A DNA stretch of 64,000 nucleotides. Origin: Phorcus lineatus. Taxonomy: Eukaryota; Mollusca; Gastropoda; Trochida; Trochidae. A program made the position numbers and the translations under genes. Location of the stretch: positions 11,848,001 to 11,912,000 of the forward strand of contig OV121092.1 of NCBI GenBank assembly GCA_921293015.1, given 5' to 3'. Positions 47,107-59,096 of this stretch are shown here, in pieces (the stretch's first letter is position 1; every line of letters starts with the position of its first letter). The notes beneath the pieces were generated by a model. It saw only the letters and a program-made list of their open reading frames with translations. It had not been told where the DNA came from and did not search any database.

Positions 47107-47412
47107 TTACAAACAAGGGGACATTCTTATCAGACACCCCATCGCTTCCAATCCACTGCTCATGGCATGGTAACTAAGGTCTAAAATGAAAATGCACCCT
47201 TTCAGTTCACATTGGATGACTTGCTTTGCCGCATTCTCTGCTGCCACTTTGAAGTCAGTAACCATAACCTCTGGGGCTAGTGGATTGTTCTTCTGTGCAG
47301 CCTTGTCCTTCAGGGTCTTGAAAAGTTGTTTGTAGGTGGACATTGTCTTGTCGGAGAGGTAACGCAGGTTCTCAACAGCAGAGAAGAAAACTAGCCTCTG
47401 GTCTTCGTGCAA
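47107..47412 (-). pseudogene. MULE transposase fragment
   Basis: The 101-codon frame contains STYKQLFKTLKDKA, PEVMVTDFKVAAENAAKQV and CELKGCIFIL. These match the stretch of MULE-type transposases that carries the second catalytic aspartate (the DF.xAA block) and the following KGC-F segment. The histidine usual after that segment is not present as expected. N- and C-terminal parts are missing. The fragment lies between the long inverted arms, where a transposase gene is expected. Confidence 0.7.
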
Positions 47413-47733
47413 CAGGAAGTTCTCTCCAGCGATGGCCTGGGTGTAATTCGGGGGGATATGTAGATGTGAAGCAAGAGTTGGTAGTTTTTGGATATCTTTT
47501 GCTCGGGAATGGTAGAGGCTGGCCTGGACACTGATATCACCTCACTCAAATCAAAATTAAATATAGTTCACTATAAACTTCTGGAGGGACATCTCAATGC
47601 CACCGAACCAGGGGAAGTTAATCCCTTGTCAAAACATGCCCCCACAGTTAATCTCTTGTCATAACATTCCCCCTCTTGCATAAGTTTTATAGAAGAGAAG
47701 AAGAAGAAGAAGAAGAATATATTTTATTTACGT

Positions 47734-48429
47734 GATTATAAAGGATATACTTAAAAGACAAGATGTTGAAATTTGGCATGCTTCCTTGTGGAATGATGTT
47801 GGAAAGTTAAACGGAAATAAATTGCGCACCTATCGTTTGTATAAATACACTCCCTTTGTTGAAAATTATGTAAAAGATTGCATGTTTAGAGATCATCGTC
47901 GTATTTCATCCAAATTTAGGTGTGGTATTTTACCCTTGTTTATTGAAACTGGCAGATATGCCAAGCCTCCGGTTCCTCTTTTACAAAGGCATTGTAAATA
48001 TTGTATTAAAAATGTTAATAATCAACATGTACATATGGTCGAAGATGACTTTCACTTCTTAATGAAATGTAATCTTTATGATGATTTGCGTTTTACTCTG
48101 TTTGAAGCTGCTTTTAAAATTAACGGAGCTTTTTATGACTTAAATGATAATGAAAAGTTTATTTTTATTATGAATGAAACACATCTGCAAAATATTTTAG
48201 CTTTTTCGATTTTAAATATGTTTAAAAGAAGAGAGTTGTTACTAATCTGATTATGTTCAATATCTTATATTTAAGTATATGCATTTATCAACGGTAACAT
48301 GTGTTTTTAGTGTCTCATAAGCCAGTTGTGGCTCGACGCATTGTTCTACTAGTATATTGTGTACTATGTCCTGTATATAAAATGTAATGATGCGTGTGAC
48401 ACTTAAATAAAAATTATACTACTACTACT
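47734..48429 (+). pseudogene. LINE 3' fragment, copy 2 (inverted relative to copy 1)
   Basis: It encodes the same C-terminal domain as copy 1, with essentially one amino-acid difference over about 170 residues (S for L in RRI(L/S)SKFRCG), then the same 3' UTR and an ACT-repeat tail. It is more strongly 5'-truncated and preceded by a GAA microsatellite (about 47693-47717). TATAG occurs on both sides and may be the target duplication, with a small deletion of host MULE sequence. Confidence 0.85.
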
Positions 48430-48510
48430 ATAGCCAGGGGGCACAGTGAGGTACCCCCCTGTAGAGTACGTTCTTTGATAGACAGCTTATAATCAATCTT
48501 TGACATCCAG

Positions 48511-48614
48511 AGAGAACGCAATCTGCTGAAGCAAGTTCTCCTCAACAAGGACCTCCATACGAGTCCGATGAAAGAGAAACGACGAGTATCCAAGCTGCAC
48601 AAACGGAACAACAG
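48511..48614 (+). CDS. Putative upstream exon 1 of the STAND-ankyrin gene
   Basis: It is bounded by TTTGACATCCAG and a GTACAT donor. Read in the frame that ends in phase 0 it encodes a polar, Ser/Gln/Glu-rich segment containing SAEASSPQQGPPYESDE. That phase is the one needed by the next exon. Another frame is also open, so the call rests on splice signals and phase. The acceptor lies only 51 bp from the right end of the MULE-like element. Earlier exons, if any, must lie left of that element. Confidence 0.5.
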
Positions 48615-49682
48615 GTACATTAGAATGTTCATAGTGAAACCTATATCATGCTTTACTAGACAATTCTTATGGATAAAAATTTCATTTGATTTCTCTTTAT
48701 GATTGTTTTCTGATGCACCAAACACTCGGGAGGTAAACCCCTTGATCTCGATTAATCTCGGAGCTTTCAGATTGATCTGAAAAGGCCCATGGTCACTGAA
48801 GTGTGATTCCTGCCGCGCGACATGAAAACAGAACAGCAAATCTCGCTTTTATAATTGTTACAGCCGTATCCGGCATTATGACAAGTTCCACGGAAGCTTT
48901 GTAATAGTTTTATCTTCATGGTACATCCAAATGTTTTGCATTTCAATTAATGCCTAAGATTACAATGCCGATCCGTTGAACTTTACTACCCAGAACATTT
49001 ATGAAAGTCAATTATGAACCAATCAAAAGTGTAGAATATATATTCAACCAATAAATTAAGAGAAAGAGATTGCGCTCATGCTTTTCTAACGATGATGACA
49101 ATCGTTTGAAAAATTGGATCCTTTGGAACTGTTACCAAAGTCCTTAAGGATTATATAAAGAGGATAATATATGAGTGTTCATGACGTACTATGTTTACGA
49201 CACGATTGCCTAAATATTAATTTTTTCGTGCGAACTCGACGTCAGAGCATTGTTTAGGACGCACCGTCACACTGAAATAGTTATATTTTGCCTCGGGGCA
49301 TCGTAAGAAAAGTATTAACCAAAATATGATCCTGGTAGGTAATACAGGATGTTTCTGACGCTCTGATTATTATTATTATTATTATGTTTATTTTTAGGTA
49401 AGTTAGAGCTCAGAATATGTTTTCATCATCTTAACAATTATTTGACGATGTAGGAATTCTTAGTCGATTTTAAAGTGAAAATCACTCGAGTCAACGTATC
49501 GCTACAGATAAATGCTGGCCGCACGAGCAACGCATACCAAGGCTAACGCGGCTGCGTTCGCGTGATGCATTTCAAAACCGATAACGCATTGGATCGACTC
49601 TCAATTACTTTTCATTACAGTGTCCACCACTTAATAGTTTAGTACAAAACTGTTTTCCCGCTGTTTCTGTCATTTATAAGTT

Positions 49683-49772
49683 GGATAAAACATGACCCGT
49701 GGGCATCATTGAAAAGTCTGCCCTCCTCGTCGGGCATACTTTTCAATAATGCCCGCTGGTCATGTTTTATCC
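49683..49772. repeat. Fold-back element in an intron of the STAND-ankyrin gene
   Basis: GGATAAAACATGACC..GGGCAT.ATTGAAAAGT.TGCC is followed after about 9 bp by its reverse complement with a few mismatches. It is a small hairpin MITE. Confidence 0.85.
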
Positions 49773-50387
49773 TGCACTTAAATAACATGGTATGTTAGCC
49801 TACTACAAACGAATCACCAATCTAAAACTAAGTTGTCACCAAAGTAAATTAAATGAATTTTCTGCGAAATATGATACAATTTCGTAAATAAATATTTGAA
49901 AAATGAATGACATTGTATTTGTAACCTTATTTAGATGTATCTCGTCCATTACAAACTTTCATTTTTTTGGAGACAATTAACATTTTATTTCGATACATTA
50001 TTCATCAAGAATTTATGAATTCTCTCGGTAATGATATTCTCCTATTTAGCTGTTGAATTAGAGTCGAAGAGCTGGACTTTCAATGGCCGCCTAATACGTA
50101 ACACACTGGCCATGGCTTTGAGTCGCGCTTCGATGATTTTGTTAAAGCTTTCCCGAGTCTAATTAGGCGGTTATCCAAAACCGGGGTATAAATGTGTCTT
50201 TACAGTTGAATTAGAGTGTATATTTTCTCCTAGTTTCGTTCTCATATTCTTATACGTGAAAAGATTACATAAACTGATTTTCAATTATCCAAATGTTTGG
50301 GTTACGCCTCCTCTTTAACATGTTATTATGACTGGTGTACATTTTTAGAATTTTCATCATAATCTCCTATTATGATTATTTTTCCAG

Positions 50388-50415
50388 AAAAAAGATCAAT
50401 CATCAAGTCATAAAG
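50388..50415 (+). CDS. Putative 28-nt exon 2 of the STAND-ankyrin gene
   Basis: TTTTTCCAG precedes it and GTTTGT follows. It encodes KKDQSSSHK plus one base. Phase 0 in and phase 1 out connect without a stop to the exons on both sides. Confidence 0.5.
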
Positions 50416-50617
50416 GTTTGTGCTTTACATATTGATAATAATAAAAGTTTTCATTCACACGTTATAATTAATTCTAAGGGGACTTTAAAAATGAATCCAC
50501 AATGTGGTTAACGAAAATGAAGTTAATCTATCAACATGATATCTTCTTGCAAATATTTCTTGGGGATATAACTATACTGAATAGTCAATGACATTGCACA
50601 TTTTGATTATCTTCCAG

Positions 50618-50722
50618 AAGCTGAGACCATGCAATTGATCGAGAACGCGCATAACTGTGTTGCTTTAGCAGGGTGTACAGTTGGGGGACATCTACTAATT
50701 ATCAATAATGCAAAATCACAAG
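50618..50722 (+). CDS. Putative exon 3 of the STAND-ankyrin gene
   Basis: Acceptor TATCTTCCAG, donor CAAG|GTATTC. The 105-nt exon encodes a segment with AETMQLIENAHNCVALAG and a short hydrophobic run (VGGHLLII). Its phase (1 in, 1 out) matches the small exon before it and the main exon after it, giving ...NNAKSQ-E-DDMDNIL. It contains a possible alternative ATG start. Confidence 0.6.
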
Positions 50723-51395
50723 GTATTCCTCAGTAAGCCTTTCATACTTTCTTAATTGCAAAAAATGTGTCTATTATGTTGAATAACTGTCAACTGAGTA
50801 ATCAAATTTGAAGTCATTGATTTTCAAGATTAGACACACTACTCTTGATCATCACGATGACTGGCTCTTGATGATAAAATCTGAAAATCGTTCTTATTCT
50901 ATTTTCACAGCATACACATATCATAGTTCAAGGGTGACTCTTGCACGCTATAACTATTAACAGAAATTTTAAAAAGTGATGCGGTAGCAAAATGTTTATT
51001 ATATAATCATCTCGTAATACAAGGTAGTGACCCTTGCTTTTGGGAATCAAATATTATATTTGAAGTTCCTCTGCTCTTCAAGAGTAAATATACAGTAAAT
51101 ATGAGCATATTATTTTAGTCAGCTCACTGGTCTTTTAAATTTATGAATGACAGAAATTTATATAACCTTTTCGAAAAGGTGTAAGGGAATACTAAGAATT
51201 CAACCAAATATATAAAAGTTTCAGAGTATCATATACAGGATTATATTTACAAAATTATTTCTACTGCTAAATAAAGAATAGTGGTATTTTTTGCCATCAC
51301 TTAATCTTCTAATCACAGACATTTGCAAATGTTTTTTCTGAATTCACTGATAGATGAATGTTGCTGTTCATAGCCTTTATTATTTTATGTTGCAG

Positions 51396-54300
51396 AAGAT
51401 GACATGGACAATATTTTGAAGGACCCTGACGACTACATCGAAACTCCTGCCCTTGAGAAAGCCCTGCGACATCTTAAGAAACACCAATATCTGACACTGA
51501 CTGGTTGTCCAGGCTCCGGGAAGACAGTTTTAGCGCATATGATTTTAAGAAAAATGAGCACGGATGGCTTTACACCAAGAAAACTCGAAACTTCAGAGCC
51601 ATGTTTAATTCATTCTAAAAAGTATATTTTTCTAGTTGATGATATTTTTGGTAGTTTTGGGTTAGACCAAGCTGCTTTCAATAAATCAGTGTCATTATTG
51701 AAATCCCCTTTAAAACCAGCAAAAAACAAGAGAAGTAAGTACATTTTCACAACTAGATTGAGCATACTAAAGGAGGCCAGGCCTTATCTTGATACCATTA
51801 AAATGATTTTTGAGGAGAAGAATGTTATGAATGTCACAGATGAGAAATACATGACCCCTGACATAATGAAGAAAATGTTGCGTCATCACACAATACATTC
51901 ATCAAACCTTTCTGAAAAGCAAATTGATAACATTGTTGAGGAATTTGATGTTCAAGATGCAGTTCATGGATTTCCACATTGTTGTGAATTGCTCAGAACT
52001 TATGAAGAGGCTCAAACAAATCCAGAGAGATTTTTTCGAAATCCAACTAAATGTATGAAGGAAACTCTCTCTACAGTCATGAAAGTGAATAAATCCATTA
52101 AAGAATTTTTCAAAACCATGGTAAGTAGCAATGGGGAAATTGATTTAGAAACATTTGAGCCTGAAGATGAAGAATGCTTTAATGAATCCGTAGAAAATAT
52201 GACTGGAACATTTCTCAAACAAAAGGAAACAGTCGTTGCGTTTAGGCATCCTTTTCTGTATGAATGTGTTTCATCTGTTATTGGAAGACATAATCCAATA
52301 TTTATTCTAAAAAATGCTGCAATATCCTATCTTGTTGACCATGTGGTGGTGAAGGAAGGTGATGAAGGCGGAGAAGATGATACTGTAACGATGACAGTAA
52401 AACTCGCTCGTCACATTGACATACTCAGGGAGAGATTTGTTTCCGAGATTAAACAACAACGCTTCACAATAGTATTTCAACACCATATGTGGGGAAACAA
52501 AGACTTTGTTTCAAAATCATTTGATCAACTCCACAAAGATGATTGTACACAACCGTTGCTCTTTTATGGTGGTACCAAAAAGTCTGCATTCCATTGGTTT
52601 GCAAGATCCAAGTCCAATTGTCTCTACGTGGAAGCATTTTCAAGAGCATGGCATATCAGTGAAGATCTCAAATTGGATGCGATCTATGGATGTCTTGTAT
52701 GGAGTAATGTAAATGGTCTTCAAAGTATTTTATCAAAAGAACCAACCAATTTGACTAAGAGAAAATTTGATGGCAAATCAGTCTTATCACATGTTGCTAG
52801 TATTGGTTCATCTCAAATGTGCTCCTATCTGGTTGAGAAGCAGTTGATTGACCCCACTCAGGAAGACTCTGATGGTATAACTGCATTGCACTGGGCCGCT
52901 GCTGCTGGAAACACTGATGCGCTAAGAGTTTTCGAAAAGGCAGGATGTGATATTAATGCCAGAAACATCGGAGATGTAACACCTCTGCATTTTGCTGTCA
53001 TGTATGAACATCAAGAGATGGTGAAGTTATTGGTCCAAAACTCTGATTGTGATGTCAATATCTGTACTTCGACCATAGAAGGCATGGATCCAAGAAGTAG
53101 AGAGGTCTATATTGATCATAAATTTACATTCGATGGTTTGATTGACGGGACCCCACTTCTCCACGCATGCATTCTTGATAACCCAGAGATCGTTGAAATG
53201 CTTCTGAATGCTGAAGCTGATGCCCTCAAGGAAAGCTCACTCGGTCAGACCCCTTTTTCTCATGCCTGCATGTTTGACAATGCCAAATGTCTCAGTTTAC
53301 TTGTTAAGAAATACAGACAAGACACTGCTGTTTCAAAACTGATATTTGCAAAATCTGAAGCAATCAATAATCAGCAAATTCAAAGCTTTAGATATATTCC
53401 TATATTTGAACGTTCTCTGTATTTGCTAGAAATAATGAAAGAGTTAATACGATCTCCATTTGAAATAGCATTGGAAGCAGGCAACTGGAAGGCAGTTTGT
53501 ATACTTTTATCACTAAAGCCAGAATTACACAGTTTGGTTGATACTTTGGACAATCACCCGGAAACATTAATTCTTGACAACGTAGACCTACAGAAACCTC
53601 TGTTTGATGGGTTCAGAATTGAACACCTCGCGGCTCTTTCATCAAATGTCTCCTTGATGGAAAAACTCTTGAAATACAACAACACAAACATCAATGAGCC
53701 CTCCTCAACTGGATGGACCCCACTTCACCTTGCACTATCCACTGGACATTATGAAATGACAAAACGTTTGTTGGATGCCGGTGCTGATGTTAGAAGATCT
53801 CCACAACACATCCCGATTCTTTCTCTTGCAGTAAGAAGGGGAACTGTGGAAGTTGTCCAGAGTTTACTTGACGAAGGAGCAGACATAAATGAAACGTCTG
53901 TAGGTGGGGGAACGCCTCTTTCATATGCAGTTATTTACGGATGCCACGACATTGTTGATTTTCTTATCAACAAAGGGGCAATTGTAGAAGGAAAAAATGA
54001 GGCAGTTGGAACACCACTGCATGTTGCATGTCGAATAGGCAATAAGAAGTGTGTGGAATCTCTAATCAACAAAAAAGCAGATTTGAATGCTCTGTCATAT
54101 GAAGGCATCCCTCCATTGTTAGTGGCAACATTTATTGACAACCAAGATATTGTGTCTCTGCTGATCAACAGAGGAGCTGACATCAATGCAATGGCAGAAC
54201 AGTTTAAGTTCACAGCACTCCATCAGGCTTCATCATACGGATATTTTGATATTGCAAAACTGTTATTTGAAGCTGGAGCAAATTCAGAAATCGAAGACGA

Positions 54301-56464
54301 GGATGGACACACGTCCTTGTGCGCAGTTGCAATATCCGGACATGAATCAATTCTCAATCTACATTTTGAACACCAAGCAAACCTGTATCACCAAACTAAA
54401 GAGAAGGAAACACCTTTAATGCTCACAATAAAGAATGACCATTCTACAGCAGCGAAACTATTCATTGAAAAATCAAAACATTTAGATCCAGACAGCAGTT
54501 TCAATCTTTCTGACAGTAATGGCTTCACTGCACTGCATTATGCATGTGATCGTGGACACATTGATATCACACGATCACTTCTCTGTCTAAAAGGAATCAA
54601 TATCAATTCTCTGTCAGCTTTTGAAGGCACTCCACTTATGGTAGCATCAAAACACGGAATTTTCCAAATAGTGGAACTTCTTTTGAATGCAAAAGCCAAT
54701 GTAAACTTGACGACAAACTACGGAATGACTCCTCTCTATTTGGCATGCAGAAATGGTCATGTAGATGTGGCGAGGATTTTGGTCGAGGTGGAATCAGATG
54801 TTAACATAGATTATATCGAGGGAAAGACACCTTTGATGGTCGCTTGTGAAAAGGGTCATCAATCTATAGTTGAATACCTTCTCAAACATGGTGGCAATGT
54901 ATTTCTCCATGATACAATCGGATACACAGCTTTGCACTGGGCATGTGCATCCTTAGCTAGGAACGGCTCTGCCTCTGACGAAGGTTCTGTTCCTATCCAG
55001 GAACATGACAGCGATCAAAACATCATTGATCTTCTAGTACAATATGGTGCTGAAGTTGATGAAAGATGTGATCCAGAGAAGCCTGTATTCCAAAACAATA
55101 AACGGATGTTTGGCTCCCCACTCACTCTAGCATCAGCAGGAGGTCATGTGCATTATGTTAGATCACTTCTAAGGAATGGAGCATCACCTAACCAGGGGAA
55201 ATTCTTTCCACTTTACTCAGCAGCAAGATATGGACATGCTACTGTTGTTGACATGTTGATAAAAGCAGGGGCGGATGTTAATGTTAAAGCTGACTATGCT
55301 GAAGGAAGATCACCCTTGATAATTGCGTCCATGCGTGGTCATGATCGTGTTGTAGATCTTTTGGTTAAGGCTAATGCACATACGGATTGCAAAGATATGA
55401 AAGGTCGCACCTGTTTACACTGGGCATGCTCTGGAAACCATGTTGGAGTTGTGCGTCAACTTTTACAAACTAGATTTGAAGGAGAGATTACACTAGATGT
55501 GAACATAGATAATGGTGAACGGGACCCTGCGCCTGATCAGATCTCACAGAGTGGTGTAAGGGACGCTGCGGCAGTTCAGAACTCACTGGATGGTGAAGGG
55601 GACGCTGCACCAGATCAGAACTCATTTGATGCTGAAGGGGACGCTGCACCAGATAAGAGGTCACTGGATGGTGAAGTGGACGCTGCACCAGATCAGAACT
55701 CACCTGATGGTGAAGGGGACGCTGCACCAGATCAGAACTCACCTGATGGTGAAGGGGACGCTGCATCAGATAAGAGCTCACTGGATGGTCAAGAGGACGC
55801 TGCACCAGATCAGAACTCACGGGATGGTGAAAGGGACACTGCCCCAGTTCAGAACTCACTGGATGGTGAAGGGAACGCTGAACCAGATCAGAACTCACCT
55901 GATGGTGAAGGGGACGCTGCACCAGATCAGAACTCACTTGATTTTGAAAGGGGTTCTGCACCAGTTCAGAACTCAAGGGATGGTGAAGGGGACGCTGCAC
56001 CAGATCAGAATTCACCTGATGGGGAAGGGGATGCTGCACCAGATCAGAACTCACCTGATGGGGAAAGGGACGATGCAGGATCAGGTGTTGACTTTAACCT
56101 GCATGATTTTGAAGGAGAAACACCACTCTATATAGCTGCAAAATGTGGGAACAGACACATTGTACAGATCCTGGTTGAAAATGGTGCGTTCATCGACGCA
56201 ATATCATTTGAAGGACAAACACCACTGAGCATTGCAGCTGAATGCGGCCACATCGAGGTGGTCCAGTTCCTTTTACAACAAGGGTCAGATGTAAATAATG
56301 TTGACTTTCGTGGGTTCAATGCCCTCTCACGGGCTGTGTACAGGAATCGAGTTGATGTTGTGTTGCTATTACAAGGTATTGTTGACCCTGAAATTCTTAA
56401 TTCTGCCTTTGGCAGCTCACAATCTGACGAAATGACAGAGATTCTGTTATTGGCCTTAACGTAA
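51396..56464 (+). CDS. STAND NTPase (nSTAND3-like) with ankyrin repeats, main exon
   Basis: A single long exon (1,686 codons from the first ATG at 51404; the frame enters from the splice site at 51396). Residues 1-240 form a P-loop NTPase: Walker A GCPGSGKT at 34-41, Walker B IFLVDD at 75-80 and a sensor-like IFTTR at 114-118. This resembles the 'novel STAND NTPase 3' family seen in molluscan proteins. Residues 240-485 are probably helical and winged-helix-like. About 22 ankyrin repeats follow (489-1365), then a 13-residue acidic tandem repeat (1369-1561), then three more ankyrin repeats (about 1566-1660). STAND proteins act as nucleotide-dependent switches that oligomerise when their repeat domain senses a ligand. 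A role in innate immunity is inference. No transmembrane segment or effector domain is seen in this exon; an effector could lie in upstream exons. The usual annotation would simply be 'ankyrin repeat protein'. Confidence 0.9.
55508..56085 (+). repeat. 39-bp coding minisatellite (14 copies plus a partial)
   Basis: Unit consensus GATGGTGAAGGGGACGCTGC followed by ACCAGATCAGAACTCACCT encodes a 13-residue acidic unit, DGEGDAAPDQNS(P/L/R). Because 39 is a multiple of 3, copy-number changes keep the frame. All frames on both strands happen to be open for up to about 190 codons, which is a by-product of the periodicity. Copies differ by point changes, and the central and distal ones are most alike. 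Confidence 0.97.
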
Positions 56465-56522
56465 ATAATGACACTTTAATAGTACAGGATTGCTGTGTTG
56501 AAGTATTTGGTGTAATATTGTA

Positions 56523-56528
56523 GAATAA
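56523..56528 (+). terminator. Poly(A) signal of the STAND-ankyrin gene
   Basis: AATAAA lies about 60 bp after the stop codon TAA (56462-56464), a plausible short 3' UTR. Confidence 0.6.
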
Positions 56529-57137
56529 AGAAAATTAATATTGAAGACTGAAAATATATCAGCCAAATCCAAAGTCAATAATATCTGTTGCCACTGGCTT
56601 TGATCGTATTATATGCTATACCTTTAAATATCATTTGAGGATAACTTTAATTGTATATATTTTGCTATTTTTTCATTTTCCATATTTTGCTTTACAAGCA
56701 TGGATCATTATTCGCCACATGGTGTGGTTCTCAGGTCAATATCAGAGGTTAACTATTACATATAATGAGTCTTGCGGCGGTTATTACATTGTGTAACTTT
56801 ACCGCTCTTCACATCGCGGTTGCGTTTGCTCCGTGTGCTCCAGGTTCGATATTCACAAACGAGGTCGGCTTCGCCTAACTTGTTTGTAAGTATGGCACCT
56901 CGAAATAACTTCTTTGTTTTAGGGTACCTAACACCTTAAAACATTGATTTGTATAAAAGGTCACAGATTCAATTATGAAAGAAAACAAAAGATAGAGTAG
57001 ACATATTATTGATACTAATAACTAATAACTATTGAAGTCATTTTCGTACACTTTGTTTATTTTACATCCTTGATACATGCAGAAATTTACAAATATTTCT
57101 TTATATTACTCAAAAACACACGCAAACAAACACACGC

Positions 57138-57138
<1 letters not shown>
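56529..57138. other. Intergenic, nothing recognised
   Basis: No gene was recognised. Near 56850-56885 there is a weak hairpin-like ACAAAC..TTGTTTGT segment. Confidence 0.4.

Positions 57139-57182
<44 letters not shown>
57139..57182. repeat. Poly-C (30) and CA microsatellite
   Basis: Thirty consecutive C residues (57139-57168) are followed by (AC)n. This is a G-run on the minus strand with quadruplex potential; its length is likely unreliable in the assembly. Confidence 0.9.
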
Positions 57183-57411
57183 ATCGACGTTGTTCGCGAT
57201 GAAATTATCAGCAACCACCCCAAGTATCCAATTAAAAGATTGGCCGGGGAAAGTGCCGAGTGCTCACTACAAATAACGTCGAACTTAGGTGCTTCATAAC
57301 TCATAATGGTTCGACTCGAGGACGAGTCACTTTGTGGTCGGGTCTGTGTGGCAGGGTTATGTAAAAGCATTCCTTCTGGCTTCGGCCAGAGGGATATCCC
57401 TTGGGTTATCC

Positions 57412-59096
57412 TGAATAACCGAATTACAAAGTACGTGGAAAACAATTGTCTCCTTGAAGATAACCAAAATGGATTCAGGAAGGGGCGCTCAACTACTGAA
57501 CATATAGCATCACTTACTTCAATAGTGGAAACAAGAAAATCTCTGAAGAAATCGACGTTCGCCGCATTCATAGATTTTAAGAAGGCCTATGATCACATTG
57601 ACAGAACGACTTTATGGGATAAGATAGCTGAATTCAACATCAAAGGAAAACTCTTCAACTCAATCACGTCGCTGTATAGAAATGTGAAATGTTGTGTACG
57701 TTTAAATGGACTTTCAACGGCGTGGTTTGATGTAAAATGTGGTTTGAAACAAGGCTGTCTGTTGTCCCCACTTCTATTTAACATGTTTATTAATGACCTG
57801 ATTACCTCCCTTAACAGTCTGTCTATAGGAGTGACCATTGATGACAGGATAGTAAGTGTTCTTGCCTATGCTGATGACATTGTGATTCTTGCGGAGACTG
57901 AAGAAGAACTAAATTTGTTATTGAACTGTCTTAATATATGGTGTGGAAGAAATACCCTCAGCCTCAACAACTCTAAATCCAAAATTGTTCACTTTAGGAA
58001 TGCGTCTGTGGATAGGACAGTCTGTGAATTCAAATGTGGCAATGAAATATTGGAAGTGGTGGATCATTACAGTTATTTGGGCTTGCTACTAACAGAACAT
58101 TTAGACTATAACAGAAAGGCGAGGGCAGCAGCAAATTCAGCCAGCAGAGCTTTAGGACTTTTAATTTCGAAATATAAGAATATAGGAGGAATGCAATATA
58201 AGACATATACCAAACTTTATGACACCATGGTCTGGTCTATAATGGATTACGGAGCTGGTATCTGGGGCACTTGCAACACATCGTATATTGATGCTGTCCA
58301 CAATAGAGCAATGAGGTTCTTTCTCGGCCTACGAAAATTTGCACCGAACCCTGCCGTAAGTGGAGACATGGGATGGACCCCTCCGGTTGTTCGCCGCTGG
58401 GTTGCAGTTATGAGACTGGAGACAAAGCTACGTTTACTAGATCAAGGACGTCTCAACTACGCCATCTACAAATGGAGTCACCAGTGGGCGAAGCGTAGAA
58501 AAAACAACAGAACTTTGCGAATCATAAAACAACTAGACAGTTTAGGACTTCAACATTTCGGCCACATAGAACACAGATATAGCCCCAAGCATGTAGTTGC
58601 TACAATACAAGCGAAGATGATGGAGACATATATGCTGGAATGGAAACGTCAGATAACACAGGCTGAAAGTAAGACAAGGAATGGCGGCAACAAACTACGA
58701 ACTTACTGTACCTTTAAACAGCAATATGGAGCCGAGGCTTACACTACCAGAGGTATAACCAGAGGCCAGAGAAGCGCGCTTGCTAAGTTCCGGTGTGGAG
58801 TAGCCCCCCTTCGAATGGAGACCGGGCGATACACTAATACCCCGATTGCCGAGAGAGTCTGTTTTAACTGCCCTGGTGATATTGAAGACGAAATACACGT
58901 ACTACTTCACTGCCCCCTGTATGAATGTGAAAGAGAATATTTAATTGAAATGTGCAATATGTTGAATCAAGATTTTTGTAGTTTTAATGATTTAAGGAAA
59001 GTGGGTTTTATACTATCAAATGTTTATGTTTTTATGATTGCTGCCAAAACCTGCCAAAAGATTTTGTGGAAGAGAAAACAGGTTTTATACTCGTAA
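57412..59096 (+). pseudogene. LINE ORF2 fragment: reverse transcriptase and C-terminal zinc finger
   Basis: The frame is open from 57306, but residues before about 36 come from flanking DNA, so the ATG at 57306 is not the natural start. Visible RT blocks are NGFRKGRSTTEHI, FIDFKKAYDHIDR (catalytic aspartate), GLKQGCLLSPLLFN, and YADD at residues 188-191. A thumb with DYGAGIWG and SGDMGW follows. The C-terminal domain has LAKFRCGVAPLRMETGRY and a CxxC...H...C zinc site (C519, C522, H531, C536). There are no internal stops to the natural end at 59096. The RT catalytic aspartates are intact, but the endonuclease is lost. Confidence 0.9.

Larger units (their letters stand above)
45241..48459 (-). 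mobile_element. MULE-like DNA transposon interrupted by two LINE fragments
   Basis: The ends carry inverted repeats. The outermost 30 bp (45271-45300 and 48430-48459) are perfect reverse complements, and the left end has two extra copies of the 15-bp unit GGGGGGTACCTCACT. Further inverted arms of about 225 bp lie at 45324-45552 and 47461-47684. A MULE transposase fragment lies between the arms. One LINE copy (minus) sits just inside the left arm. A second (plus) splits the right arm from its terminal 30 bp. Long terminal inverted repeats are usual for Mutator-like elements. I found no convincing target duplication. Confidence 0.75.

Noticed and set aside
45228-48470. Target duplication of the MULE-like element
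   Set aside because: GTACG occurs near both ends, but no 8-11 bp direct repeat abuts the termini convincingly.
48414-48839. 141-codon minus-strand frame over the upstream exon
   Set aside because: No recognisable domain; it overlaps the LINE tail, the MULE end and the putative plus-strand exon.
55488-56135. Antisense (188-codon) and alternative-frame (181-codon) proteins in the STAND-ankyrin gene
   Set aside because: Any frame stays open across a 39-bp repeat once one unit is free of stops; the frame joined to ankyrin repeats on both sides is the real one.
57306-57411. Start codon of the LINE protein at 57306
   Set aside because: It lies in flanking DNA before the target duplication; the element is 5'-truncated.
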